From contig CAKRQV010000001.1 of the NCBI GenBank assembly GCA_934394565.1, positions 157,835 to 221,834 of the forward strand: a DNA stretch of 64,000 nucleotides. Direction: 5' to 3'. Below the pieces are notes generated by a model. That model was not told where the DNA came from. It saw only the letters and a list, made by a program, of their open reading frames with translations, and did not search any database. This document shows, piece after piece, positions 8,284 through 16,979 of the stretch (position 1 is its first letter; the number at the start of each line of letters is the position of its first letter). The position numbers and the translations under genes are program-made. Origin of the DNA: an uncultured Lachnospiraceae bacterium. GTDB taxonomy: Bacteria; Bacillota; Clostridia; Lachnospirales; Lachnospiraceae.

Positions 8284-9135
8284 ATGAAACTGTTAAATAA
8301 AATGGAACGAAAGTTTGGTCATCTGGCGATCCGTAATCTGACACTGTATATCATTGCCACGTACATTCTGGGCTATATCCTGGAATTTGCAGGTGGTAAT
8401 CTGACCACGTATCTGTATCTCGACCCGTATTATATTCTGCATGGCCAGATCTGGCGTCTGGTGAGCTGGCTCTTGGTACCGCCCTCAAGTCTGAATATTT
8501 TCACGGTGATTATGCTGTTTTTCTACTATTCCATCGGTACATCGCTGGAGAATACCTGGGGTACTTTCCGGTATAATGTATATATTTTCGGAGGTATCCT
8601 CTGGACAGTCATCGGTGCTTTTATTCTGTATGGAATTTTATGGATCATGTATGGACAACCGGTAGCGTTTGGAATGTTTGGTTCAGCTTTCTCTACTTAC
8701 TATATCAGTCTGTCAATATTCCTCGGGTTTGCAATGACCTATCCGGATATGCAGGTCATGCTGTATTTTATCATACCGTTGAAGATCAAATATCTGGCGT
8801 GGCTGGATCTGGCATATTTGCTTTATGATATGGTCAGGGGGAATTTTGCAACGCGTATCGTAATAGTATGCTCACTGATGAATGTGCTGATCTATTTCCT
8901 GATGACGAGAAATTACCGGCGTGTTGATCCGCGGGAGATCCACAGAAAGCAGCAGTTTAAAAAAGCGGTCAATATGGGCAATGCTGCCCGTGGTAACGGA
9001 CCGATACACCGCTGTGCAGTGTGTGGCCGTACAGAGCTTGATGATCCAAATCTGGAATTTCGATACTGTTCCCGCTGCAAGGGTAATTATGAATATTGTC
9101 AGGATCATTTGTTTACGCACAAACATGTAGAATAA
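8284..9135 (+). CDS. Rhomboid-like membrane protein with C-terminal zinc ribbon
   Basis: The frame is open from 8254, but ATG 8284 after GGAGG is the likely start (283 residues). About six hydrophobic helices span residues 10-205, with rhomboid-like marks: WRLVSWLL after the first helix (loop-1 W-R), SLENTWGTFRYN, and a PDMQVMLYFIIPLKIKYLAWL strand-helix found in bacterial rhomboids. The usual GxSG catalytic motif is replaced by GMFGSAFS, so protease activity is doubtful. A soluble tail holds a two-CxxC zinc ribbon (CAVCGR...YCSRCKGNYEYC). It probably acts in the membrane as a pseudo-rhomboid or a diverged intramembrane protease. Confidence 0.75.
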   Translation: MKLLNKMERKFGHLAIRNLTLYIIATYILGYILEFAGGNLTTYLYLDPYYILHGQIWRLVSWLLVPPSSLNIFTVIMLFFYYSIGTSLENTWGTFRYNVYIFGGILWTVIGAFILYGILWIMYGQPVAFGMFGSAFSTYYISLSIFLGFAMTYPDMQVMLYFIIPLKIKYLAWLDLAYLLYDMVRGNFATRIVIVCSLMNVLIYFLMTRNYRRVDPREIHRKQQFKKAVNMGNAARGNGPIHRCAVCGRTELDDPNLEFRYCSRCKGNYEYCQDHLFTHKHVE

Positions 9136-9239
9136 ATTGTTTGTCCAGAACGAAGAATAGATGTTATTCAGAGAATATCCATCCAGAACAATAAAAATGT
9201 TATTTTCGTTTATGGTGAAAACTGTAAATATTGATAAAA

Positions 9240-9263
9240 GGCAACCAGGCAACCAGGCAACCA
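9240..9263 (+). repeat. Three tandem copies of an 8-bp repeat before lysA
   Basis: GGCAACCA occurs three times head to tail, ending 7 bases before the AGGAG ribosome-binding site of lysA. A change in copy number would move sequence next to the ribosome-binding site. Confidence 0.9.
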
Positions 9264-9281
9264 GCAAAAGAGGAGAAAATT

Positions 9282-10559
9282 ATGAAAAAAGTACCATTTG
9301 TCACCAGGGAGAAGCTCGAAGAGATTATCCGTGAAGTTCCGACACCGTTCCATATCTATGATGAAGCAGGTATCCGTAAGAATTGCGAAGCCATCAAAAA
9401 GGCTTTTGCATGGAATCCTGGATATAAAGAGTATTACGCAGTAAAAGCCTGCCCGAATCCGTTCCTGATTGACATCATGCGTGAATATGGCTGTGGCTGT
9501 GACTGCTCTTCCCTGACAGAGCTGATGCTGTCCCAGGCTATAGGTGCTGTGGGAGACGATATTATGTTCTCCTCCAACGATACACCGGCTGAAGAGTTCC
9601 AGTATGCAAGAAAGGTCAATGCGATCATCAATCTGGACGATATTACTCATATCGATTTTCTGGAAAAAGTAACCGGCGATCTGCCGAAGAAGATCAGCTG
9701 CCGTTACAATCCGGGTGGAGTATTCAAGATGAGCAATGGGATCATGGATAATCCGGGCGATGCTAAATATGGTATGACAACAGAGCAGATTTTTGAAGCT
9801 TATCGTATTCTGAAAGCAAAAGGCTGCGAAGAGTTTGGTATGCATGCCTTCCTGGCCAGCAATACCGTAACCAATGAATATTATCCGCAGCTGGCAAAGC
9901 AGCTGTTTGAGACAGCTGTTGAGATTAAGGAAAAGACCGGTGTGAAGCTGTCCTTTATCAATCTGTCCGGTGGTGTGGGTATTCCGTACAAGCCGGATCA
10001 GGAGCCGAACGATATCATTGCCATCGGTGAGGGTGTCCGCAAGGTATATGAGGAGATCCTTGTACCGGCAGGTATGGGTGATGTGGCTATCTATACGGAG
10101 ATGGGACGTTTCATGACAGGCCCTTACGGTGGTCTGGTAACAACAGCGATCCATGCAAAGCATACACACAAAGAGTACATCGGTGTGGATGCCTGTGCTG
10201 CCAATCTGATGCGTCCGGCAATGTATGGGGCTTATCATCATATTACGGTCATGGGCAAGGAGGATGCACCGTGTGACCACAAATATGATGTGACGGGCTC
10301 TCTGTGTGAGAATAACGATAAGTTTGCTGTGGATCGTATGCTGCCGGAAATCAAGAACGGGGATGTGCTGTTTATCCATGATACAGGGGCACACGGCTTC
10401 TCGATGGGATATAACTATAACGGCAGACTGCGTTCGGCGGAGGTATTACTGAAGGAGGATGGCAGTTTTGAGGTGATCCGTAGAGCGGAGACACCGAGGG
10501 ATTACTTTGCTACGTTTGATCAGTTCCCGATCTTTGAGAAGTTTTTCAAAGAAGTTTAA
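9282..10559 (+). CDS. lysA: Diaminopimelate decarboxylase
   Basis: The enzyme decarboxylates meso-diaminopimelate to L-lysine. ATG 9282, 6 bases after AGGAG, gives 425 residues; the open frame upstream (9231) has no ribosome-binding site. Fold type III features are visible: PLP lysine Lys55 in YYAVKACPN, LSGGVGIPY, EMGRFMTGPYGG, the CENNDKF motif with catalytic Cys, and DTGAHGFSMGYNYNG near the end. It clearly belongs to the ornithine/DAP decarboxylase family; lysine synthesis is supported by ddh at 61.8 kb. No lysine riboswitch is visible. A terminator follows. Confidence 0.92.
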   Translation: MKKVPFVTREKLEEIIREVPTPFHIYDEAGIRKNCEAIKKAFAWNPGYKEYYAVKACPNPFLIDIMREYGCGCDCSSLTELMLSQAIGAVGDDIMFSSNDTPAEEFQYARKVNAIINLDDITHIDFLEKVTGDLPKKISCRYNPGGVFKMSNGIMDNPGDAKYGMTTEQIFEAYRILKAKGCEEFGMHAFLASNTVTNEYYPQLAKQLFETAVEIKEKTGVKLSFINLSGGVGIPYKPDQEPNDIIAIGEGVRKVYEEILVPAGMGDVAIYTEMGRFMTGPYGGLVTTAIHAKHTHKEYIGVDACAANLMRPAMYGAYHHITVMGKEDAPCDHKYDVTGSLCENNDKFAVDRMLPEIKNGDVLFIHDTGAHGFSMGYNYNGRLRSAEVLLKEDGSFEVIRRAETPRDYFATFDQFPIFEKFFKEV

Positions 10560-10571
10560 TATAAGGACAGT

Positions 10572-10604
10572 GGCTGCTGTGTTGAAAAATACAGCAGCCT
10601 TTTT
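10572..10604 (+). terminator. lysA terminator
   Basis: A 9-bp perfect stem (GGCTGCTGT with ACAGCAGCC) with a 10-base loop and a T5 tract. It ends 10 bases before the next start codon. Confidence 0.85.
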
Positions 10605-10614
10605 AACGGAAAAT

Positions 10615-11562
10615 ATGGAAAAAAATGTGGATAAGTTAGAAAATATGATGCATTCCTGTGTATTGTGTCCGAGGCGGTGTGGTGTGGACAGAGTGGCCGG
10701 GGAGAGAGGATTTTGTGGTGCTGCAGGGGAGCTTTCGGTGGCGAGGGCGGCTTTGCATTTCTGGGAGGAGCCTTGTCTTTCGGGAACGGAGGGCGCAGGG
10801 ACGGTGTTTTTTACGGGATGTAATCTGCGGTGCGTGTTCTGTCAGAATTATGAGATTGCGGGGGGCGCGCATGGAGCGTATGTTTCGGTGGAGAGGCTTT
10901 CGGAGATTTTTCTGGAATTACAGGAAAAGGGAGCCAATAATATTGATCTGGTGACACCGACGCATGAGGTGGCATCGATCGCGAGTGCTCTGGTGATGGC
11001 GAAGGAGAGGGGACTTTCGATTCCGGTGGCGTATAACTGCGGGGGATATGAGTCTGTGGAAACACTGAAACTTCTCGAGGGGCTTGTGGATATCTGGATG
11101 CCGGATATGAAGTATGCGGAACAAGCACTGGCGGCGGAGCTTTCCCGGGCGGCGGATTATTTTCCTGTTGCCTGTGATGCGCTGGCGGAGATGGTGCTGC
11201 AGCAGCCTGAGACTGTATTTGATGAGCGGGGAATCATGAAAAAGGGTGTGCTGGTGCGTCATCTGGTACTGCCGGGGCATGTGAAGAACAGTAAGGCCGT
11301 GCTGTCGTATCTGTGGGAAACCTGTGGAGACCGTATATGGCTCAGTCTGATGAGCCAGTATACACCACTGCGCAAATTCCCGGAGCATCCCGAGCTGGAA
11401 AGAAGCGTGACGAAAAGGGAGTACGAAAAGGTGGTCGATTTTGCGCTGGAGCTTGGTTTTACAAAGGTGTATATCCAGGAAGGCGGCGTGGACAAGGAGA
11501 GCTTTATCCCGGCGTTTGATCTGGAGGGGGTGCTGAAACCGGCTTCTGTGCACGAAAGATGA
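10615..11562 (+). CDS. Radical SAM protein, PflX/COG1313 family
   Basis: ATG 10615, just beyond the lysA terminator, gives 315 residues; ATG 10645 or 10648 is a possible alternative, and no strong ribosome-binding site marks either. An N-terminal CVLCPRRCGVDR segment, as in PflX proteins, precedes the radical SAM cluster motif CNLRCVFC and then TPTHEVASI, YNCGGYES and DIWMPDMKYA. The family is related to pyruvate formate-lyase activases but its substrate is unknown. It is not next to the glycyl radical enzyme at 13.3-15.8 kb, and it lacks the ferredoxin insert of dedicated dehydratase activases. Family call firm; function open. Confidence 0.82.
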   Translation: MEKNVDKLENMMHSCVLCPRRCGVDRVAGERGFCGAAGELSVARAALHFWEEPCLSGTEGAGTVFFTGCNLRCVFCQNYEIAGGAHGAYVSVERLSEIFLELQEKGANNIDLVTPTHEVASIASALVMAKERGLSIPVAYNCGGYESVETLKLLEGLVDIWMPDMKYAEQALAAELSRAADYFPVACDALAEMVLQQPETVFDERGIMKKGVLVRHLVLPGHVKNSKAVLSYLWETCGDRIWLSLMSQYTPLRKFPEHPELERSVTKREYEKVVDFALELGFTKVYIQEGGVDKESFIPAFDLEGVLKPASVHER

Positions 11563-11647
11563 ATATAATGAAAACATGATTTTGTATGCATATTCGATAA
11601 AAAGCAGTAAAAATAATCTGTTAAATATAGAGTATTGAAAATATTAG

Positions 11648-11691
11648 AAAATGACAAAACAGGAGAAAGGGTAAAGTCCTTTCTCCTGTTT
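11648..11691 (-). terminator. Terminator of the sigma/anti-sigma operon
   Basis: A perfect 14-bp stem (AAACAGGAGAAAGG with CCTTTCTCCTGTTT) lies between two convergent genes. The T-rich side (TTTTGTCATTTT) is on the minus strand, so it mainly serves the anti-sigma gene. Confidence 0.8.
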
Positions 11692-11738
11692 GGCTTCATG
11701 CCATGTTAGATTTCAGGTTATGCTTGTCGTATATTTTC

Positions 11739-12524
11739 CTACTTGCTCGACGTGACTGTAACGTTTTCGTAGACGGTACGATCACTGCCACAGTCGGCAA
11801 AGGAAATGACATAGTTTCCAGTTTCCGGAGCAATAAAGGAAATGGCCCCTTCTTTGTCACGTATATGTTCGAGGCAGGTGAAGTTTCCATTTACCAGATA
11901 TCCGATGGATGCACTTGGATTTCCTGCTTCGCTGCCCTCTAAGGCACTTCGCTGCTGGAAAGATATGGTAATCTTCTGGCCTTTTGCAAAATGCAGACCA
12001 TCGCCGGCGGCATCTCGTAATTCGGCAAAAGCACCGCTATCCAGATAAAAGGTTGGAATTAAGTACTGATCATTCTGAACCGCATATGTAAATGTAAACA
12101 TATCTTCCAATCCAATCCCATCTCCGTTGAGATCATAGGGATTAAAGTACCACACAGAAGAGTCAGGTTCAGCATCTTGACCTGGCCAGTCAGTGATTTC
12201 CGATGTAGACGGATCTACTATCTCTTCGGAAACACAGATCTGTTCCTCTGAGATATCTTTTTCATTATCTTTCGTCACTAATCCGCCAAGTGGCAGCAGA
12301 CCCTTGGCAATAACCGTTGTTCCTGTTACAACTAGCACAATGGCAAAGACAGCAGCGGCTGTGCGGGCATAAAAGAAAATGCTCTTTTTATGTACCGGTT
12401 TTGTCTGTGCTTTTTTCATGACAGATTGTTTTACTTTGTCAAAGTCAACTTCCGTGCCGGCAGATGTCAGAGTTTCGTTGCATTCTGCAGTCTGATCCAT
12501 CATATCACTGATTTTTATTTCCAT
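11739..12524 (-). CDS. Putative membrane anti-sigma factor with extracellular sensor domain
   Basis: ATG at 12524 has an AAGGAGG site 6 bases upstream and gives 261 residues; the open frame extends two codons to a TTG. Residues 1-45 are cytosolic, one membrane helix spans about 50-72 (ARTAAAVFAIVLVVTGTTVIA), and about 185 residues lie outside. The outer part has an acidic linker, a DLNGDGIGLEDM loop resembling a dockerin/EF-hand calcium loop, and a C-terminal beta domain (ISFAPETGNYVISFAD-like strands). It follows the ECF sigma gene by 16 bases, the usual order for sigma and its anti-sigma. It has no recognisable zinc anti-sigma motif, so the role is inferred from position and topology. Confidence 0.7.
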   Translation of the reverse strand: MEIKISDMMDQTAECNETLTSAGTEVDFDKVKQSVMKKAQTKPVHKKSIFFYARTAAAVFAIVLVVTGTTVIAKGLLPLGGLVTKDNEKDISEEQICVSEEIVDPSTSEITDWPGQDAEPDSSVWYFNPYDLNGDGIGLEDMFTFTYAVQNDQYLIPTFYLDSGAFAELRDAAGDGLHFAKGQKITISFQQRSALEGSEAGNPSASIGYLVNGNFTCLEHIRDKEGAISFIAPETGNYVISFADCGSDRTVYENVTVTSSK

Positions 12525-12540
12525 AAGCAACCTCCTTCAT

Positions 12541-13095
12541 TCACTCATTTAATCCATAGTCATCCATAAGAACCCGTTTCAGAAATTTACGCCCTCTGGC
12601 CAGACGGCTTTTGACCGTCTGTTCATTCATAGCTATCTGCAGGGCAATATCGGAAACTTTCTCGTAATGATAGTAGTAGCGGATAAATATATCTCTGTCC
12701 TCAGCAGAAAGCCGGTCAAGAGCTTTTTTTACAATAGTCTGCTGTTCCTTTTGCAGAAACTCTTTTTCCACGCTATCTGAAAAAACAAGAATATCGTCAT
12801 CCAATGCCAGCGTTGCGAGCTTTTTCTTACGCAGAAAATCCTTGGCCTTATTTCTGGCTACCGTCCCCAGATACCCTTTCAGACTGGAATACGTTGTAAG
12901 ATCAAGCCTGTCCGAAGCATTCCATACTGCCAGAAAAACATCTGCCATCAACTCCTCCACATCCTGTGCCGTACCGTATCCCTGTAACAGCTGGCCGATA
13001 ATACCTGCGACATACCTGCCATATTGCTCCATCAATTTCGCCAGAGCATCTGTATTTTTCCTCTTTAATCCACGGACGATCTTTTCATCTGTCAA
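12541..13095 (-). CDS. ECF-type RNA polymerase sigma factor
   Basis: A sigma-70 family factor of the ECF group. Region 2 covers about residues 10-85 (YGRYVAGIIG, DVEELMADVFLAVWNASDR, LKGYLGTVARNKAKDFLR) and region 4 about 120-175 (LSAEDRDIFIRYYYH, VSDIALQIAMNEQTVKSRLARGRKFLK). The frame opens with ATG 13122, but TTG 13095 follows a perfect AAAGGAGGTGAG site and is the better start (184 residues). The downstream gene is its likely anti-sigma factor. A GGAACTT element at 13189-13195, minus strand, resembles an ECF -35 and may mark autoregulation. Confidence 0.9.
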   Translation of the reverse strand: MTDEKIVRGLKRKNTDALAKLMEQYGRYVAGIIGQLLQGYGTAQDVEELMADVFLAVWNASDRLDLTTYSSLKGYLGTVARNKAKDFLRKKKLATLALDDDILVFSDSVEKEFLQKEQQTIVKKALDRLSAEDRDIFIRYYYHYEKVSDIALQIAMNEQTVKSRLARGRKFLKRVLMDDYGLNE

Positions 13096-13199
13096 CGGCT
13101 CACCTCCTTTGTGCAAGAACATGTTCTTATCTATCTATACGAGTGATCTTGTCTATTGGTTGCATATTTAGTATAAAACAGCGGAAAGAAGTTCCGTTA

Positions 13200-13237
13200 C
13201 AAAAAAAATCCCCTGCTTCCCAAAAGAAGCAGAGGAT
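13200..13237 (-). terminator. Terminator of the glycyl radical enzyme gene
   Basis: On the minus strand a GC-rich stem (AATCCTCTGCTTC pairing with GAAGCAGGGGATT with one wobble) is followed by eight T residues, 16 bases after the stop codon. Confidence 0.88.
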
Positions 13238-13252
13238 TTACATTTCTGTGCT

Positions 13253-15778
13253 TTAGAACATCTGCACCGTTCTCTTAATGATATCATCCTGCAGGGACTT
13301 GCTCAGCGTAGTAAACAGAGCACTGTAACCTGCAACGCGGACAACCAGACTTCTGTATTTCTCCGGATGTGCCTGTGCATCCAGCAGAGTCTCACGGCTG
13401 ACAACATTGAACTGCATATGCATACCTTTATTCTCAAAGAAGGTGCGAACCAGCTCGACAAACTTCTCCAGACCATCCTGACCGGCCAGAGCGGACGGAT
13501 GGAACTTCTGGTTGAACAGCGTACCGTTGGATGCAATCATATGATCCAGACGGGATACGGAGTTGGCTGTGGCTGTCGGTCCCTGATTGTCGCGGCCCTG
13601 CATCGGTCCGACACCATCGGCTACCGGTGTATTGGCCAGACGGCCATCCGGCGTGGCTCCGGTCTGGGCACCCAGCGGAACATTGGCAGATACCGGATAC
13701 AGACCTGCCTGATACTGACCGCCACGCGGATTCTTATATTTCTCCAGCGGCTTGGTGTATGTATAGGCCACATCACGGGCAAACAGATCGACATCTTCCA
13801 GATCGTTACCATATTTCGGTACTTCCTTGATCATCTCAAGAATCTTGTCATAGTGTGCTTTATCAGCATTCTCAATACTGGATTTATAAACTGCCTGACA
13901 GATACGGGAAGCATCGGCTACATCGACCGGATGACCCTTCTCCAGCATTTCTTTCATGATTCCTTCGGTAACCTCTGTGCACTTCTGTACAGAAAGTCCA
14001 TGACCAAAGTTATTATCAATGGCATCCTTGTACTCAGCCAGAGTCAGCTTATGCTGATCGTACACCAGAGTCTTGACCGCCATCAGGGAGTCGGCTACGT
14101 TGGCAATACCAAAGCCCTGCGGACCGGTGAAGTTGTAGATCGCACCACCCTCCTGCAGAGATTTGCCTTTGCCGATACAGTCATCGATCATACAGGACTG
14201 GAACGGCAGCGGACAACGCTCGGCATGGGCTACGTCGATACTGTTATCTGCATTGACCAGCAGCTTGATGAAGTAATCCATCTGCTCCTTGTATGCATTG
14301 TAGAAATCATCAAACGTGCGGAAATCGGAAATTTCGCCTGTACGCGGACCTACCTGCTCGCCACCCTCCATACCATTGGAGAAGACAAGCTCGAGCGGAC
14401 GGCACATATTGAAGAATGCGGCATCATGCCAGCCATCGGTCTTACCATGGGCCTGCGGCTCTACGCAGCCGATGATATTGTAGGTACGGGCATCCTCAAG
14501 GGAAACACCACGGCTCATCATGGCCGGGATGATCACTTCATCATTATAGTATGCCGGAAGTCCGGATCCGATACGGGTCAGCTTGGCAGCCTTGATCAGG
14601 AAAGCGTGCGGGCTCTTGTTCCATACACGGACGGAGAAGGACGGCTGCGGCAGACGGACATGCATAGCGGCCTCGATACACATAAAGGAGAGGTCGTTGG
14701 TGGCGTCCATACCCTCGGCATCCTGTCCGCCTGCGATCAGGTTCTGGAACAGGGAGTAACCGGCGAAGCCTTCTGCAGAAGCAGCGTCACGGCATTTGTT
14801 CAGATCATTTAATTTAACCCAGATACAGTCCATGTATTCCTGAGCCTGTTCACGGGTCACCTTACCGGCCTCGAAATCAGCTTTGAAATACGGATACATA
14901 TACTGGTCGAAACGTCCCGGAGAGATCGAATGACCACTGGACTCGGTCTGCAGAAGCTCCTGTACAAACCAGAAGGACTGGCAGGCCTGATAGAAGCTCT
15001 GGGCCGGCTTGGCCGGAACCTGTGCACAGTTCTCTGCAATCTGCAACAGCTCACGCTGTCTGGCAGGGTCGGAGCACTCTTTGGCTTCTTTGAGGGCCAG
15101 CAGGGCATAACGCTTAGCATACAGAATAGCAGCGTCACAGCTGATCTTGACAGCCTCAAGGAAAGTGGCACGTTTCTGGTAATCCGGATCGGTGCAGTCG
15201 ATCGCATCGAGAGCAGCCTGGGCTTTTGCCTTGATACCTTCAAAACCGATGGCCAGTACCTCTTCATACTTTACGGTGAAATGACCGATACCGTTGTAGA
15301 AGTAGTTGCCCGGTGTGAAGATATTGTGTTTCATGGCAAGCAGGGTCTCGTCTGTCATGTAAGAGGTAGCCAGATCACTGGTGGTCTTGCCTTTCCAGTA
15401 TTTGTATACCTCGTGTAAGGTCTTTTTGGTCTCTTCGGAGATATAGAAGGGATCGGCTGTACGTGTAGCTACGGTGTCAAACTCGGCTTCCATCCACTCG
15501 AAAGAATACTCCGGGAATACCTGACATCCGCGGGGAGCGATGGTATTGCTGCCGACGATCAGCTCGTCCGGACGGATGACCATCGGAAGCTTTTCGCAGA
15601 TCGCATAAAAAGCTTTGGCACGGCGGAGAATGATCGGCTCATCCTCGGTGGCCTTGTAGCTTTCCGTCAGGATCACAGCACGGTCAGCCTCGATCACCGG
15701 CATATTTTCGTACAGGTGGTCGATCAGACGCTGGATACGTGGACTCTTGGCGATTTCGCCATCATAAAAGGTCTTCAT
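13253..15778 (-). CDS. Glycyl radical enzyme, glycerol/propanediol dehydratase type
   Basis: An 841-residue enzyme from ATG 15778, which has GGAGGT directly upstream; the ATG four codons earlier lies inside that site. Key residues are visible: the thiyl Cys438 and general base Glu440 in GCVEPQ, GHSISPGRFDQY, and the glycyl radical Gly817 in VRVAGYSAL. GCVEP and the C-terminal half (GPQGFGIANVADS, ASNGTLFNQKFHPSAL) match B12-independent glycerol dehydratase and its relatives rather than pyruvate formate-lyase. It would dehydrate a diol in the anaerobic cytosol. No activase gene adjoins it, and it has its own promoter and terminator. The exact diol substrate is not determined. Confidence 0.88.
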   Translation of the reverse strand: MKTFYDGEIAKSPRIQRLIDHLYENMPVIEADRAVILTESYKATEDEPIILRRAKAFYAICEKLPMVIRPDELIVGSNTIAPRGCQVFPEYSFEWMEAEFDTVATRTADPFYISEETKKTLHEVYKYWKGKTTSDLATSYMTDETLLAMKHNIFTPGNYFYNGIGHFTVKYEEVLAIGFEGIKAKAQAALDAIDCTDPDYQKRATFLEAVKISCDAAILYAKRYALLALKEAKECSDPARQRELLQIAENCAQVPAKPAQSFYQACQSFWFVQELLQTESSGHSISPGRFDQYMYPYFKADFEAGKVTREQAQEYMDCIWVKLNDLNKCRDAASAEGFAGYSLFQNLIAGGQDAEGMDATNDLSFMCIEAAMHVRLPQPSFSVRVWNKSPHAFLIKAAKLTRIGSGLPAYYNDEVIIPAMMSRGVSLEDARTYNIIGCVEPQAHGKTDGWHDAAFFNMCRPLELVFSNGMEGGEQVGPRTGEISDFRTFDDFYNAYKEQMDYFIKLLVNADNSIDVAHAERCPLPFQSCMIDDCIGKGKSLQEGGAIYNFTGPQGFGIANVADSLMAVKTLVYDQHKLTLAEYKDAIDNNFGHGLSVQKCTEVTEGIMKEMLEKGHPVDVADASRICQAVYKSSIENADKAHYDKILEMIKEVPKYGNDLEDVDLFARDVAYTYTKPLEKYKNPRGGQYQAGLYPVSANVPLGAQTGATPDGRLANTPVADGVGPMQGRDNQGPTATANSVSRLDHMIASNGTLFNQKFHPSALAGQDGLEKFVELVRTFFENKGMHMQFNVVSRETLLDAQAHPEKYRSLVVRVAGYSALFTTLSKSLQDDIIKRTVQMF

Positions 15779-15849
15779 ATGTACCTCCATCTGTGTAGTT
15801 TATTTTTGAAAAGCAGGGCGCAGTACACCCTGAAAAACACTCTGACTGT

Positions 15850-15878
15850 ATTATAGTATAAATGAGGGCAAATAGCAA
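15850..15878 (-). promoter_or_regulatory. Promoter of the glycyl radical enzyme gene
   Basis: On the minus strand TTGCTA and a perfect TATAAT are separated by 17 bases, about 75 bases upstream of the start. The leader contains a short CAGGGTG...CGCCCTG hairpin. Nothing else was seen in 15779-16020. Confidence 0.75.
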
Positions 15879-16023
15879 TTCGATATTTAAGAATTTGGTA
15901 AAGAAAATGTTAAAAAAGAGACATGAATCCACGGGGAAACCACAAAAAACCACATAAAACAAATGACAAGAGAAGATGAAGCAAGGTAAAATAAAAGAAA
16001 AACGACAAAAGCGGAGCTAATGA

Positions 16024-16068
16024 AGAAAAAAAGAAAACCGCCGTATCTGTTATTCCGGAATACGGCGG
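16024..16068 (-). terminator. Terminator of the HPr-kinase-like gene
   Basis: A 9-bp perfect stem (CCGCCGTAT with ATACGGCGG) is followed on the minus strand by a T-rich tract of about 14 bases. Confidence 0.88.
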
Positions 16069-16091
16069 AAAATGCACGAATGTCAAGATGT

Positions 16092-16946
16092 TCAGAATCT
16101 GTCTGTCAGCAGCGCATACAATGCATCCACAGCGCTGGAATCCTTGTTGCAGGCATAGGCATACACCGGCACCTGACTACAGAAACTCTGCAGCTGTCCA
16201 CCGGCACGGACAATATCCTGCTGACACCACGGGCGCAGTACGATCTCCTGCTTTAGCTGAGAAAAGCTGTCAGCTACGTCAAGACGGCTGCCGTGATTAT
16301 GTACGGACTGGGAAAGCAGTACCACAGCGGCTACAGGTGCCTTGCAGGGGCTGCTGATGCCGGAGCTGCCGGACATGGGCCAGCCACAGGCGAACCACTG
16401 TCCGTTCACAACAGAAAGCAGGGCGCGGTCCCCATTGACGATTCGGCTGCCCCGGACATCCTGCCACAGATGGGCCTGGGTAGACTTTCCCGTGCCGGAC
16501 GGTGCGGCAAATAAAATCGCTTTCTCCTGATCCAGAATAAAGGACGAGTGCAGGATCAGATCGCCCCGGACGATCATACGGTACTCCAGTGCCGACAGGT
16601 AAAACAGCGTAGCATTACCGGACAGATATTCCTTGAAATCACGGAGATACGAAATAGTAAAATGCTGGTCGGATTCTTCCCTGCAGGAGGCATAAATCTG
16701 TCCGTCCGGGAAAGTGTAATACCAGATTTCTCTGCCGCGATCTGCATATACGCTGAAAAAACGTGTCTGGCGCAACAATGTACCATGACAGCCTTCGATG
16801 CGGTCAGTCAGTGTAACGGTATAGATAAAATCAGAAGCAGAACCGTCGGATGGTGCAGCAAAAACAGACAGTCTGTCATCCCACGGAATAAAGCTGTCTG
16901 CCAGAAAAGTCACTGTTGTATGGCCGAGCCTGAGTCGAAGCTGCAT
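16092..16946 (-). CDS. HPr kinase-like P-loop protein
   Basis: The long open frame reaches 17360, but ATG 16946 with GGAGG upstream is the real start; the rest overlaps a gene on the other strand. The 284-residue product has a beta-rich N-terminal half (to about 130), then HSSFILD, the Walker A motif APSGTGKST with Lys154, QAHLW, and NGDRALLS, a Walker-B-like segment. This is the HprK C-terminal kinase fold without the N-terminal HprK domain. Such stand-alone proteins often accompany peptide-modification loci, but none adjoins it here. The target is unknown. It diverges from a small exported protein with overlapping promoters. Confidence 0.78.
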   Translation of the reverse strand: MQLRLRLGHTTVTFLADSFIPWDDRLSVFAAPSDGSASDFIYTVTLTDRIEGCHGTLLRQTRFFSVYADRGREIWYYTFPDGQIYASCREESDQHFTISYLRDFKEYLSGNATLFYLSALEYRMIVRGDLILHSSFILDQEKAILFAAPSGTGKSTQAHLWQDVRGSRIVNGDRALLSVVNGQWFACGWPMSGSSGISSPCKAPVAAVVLLSQSVHNHGSRLDVADSFSQLKQEIVLRPWCQQDIVRAGGQLQSFCSQVPVYAYACNKDSSAVDALYALLTDRF

Positions 16947-16979
16947 GGTAAACCTCCGGTAAAATATAAGCTGTAAAAC

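Noticed and set aside
9136..9281. Possible lysine riboswitch before lysA
   Set aside because: The gap is too short and shows none of the expected conserved core; only short repeats and weak hairpins are present.
9210..10394. 394-codon minus-strand frame opposite lysA
   Set aside because: It is the shadow of the lysA frame; the composition (Cys/His/Ile-rich) is not protein-like.
13367..14812. 481-codon plus-strand frame inside the glycyl radical enzyme gene
   Set aside because: It is antisense to a clearly conserved enzyme and shows no domain, ribosome-binding site or sensible composition.
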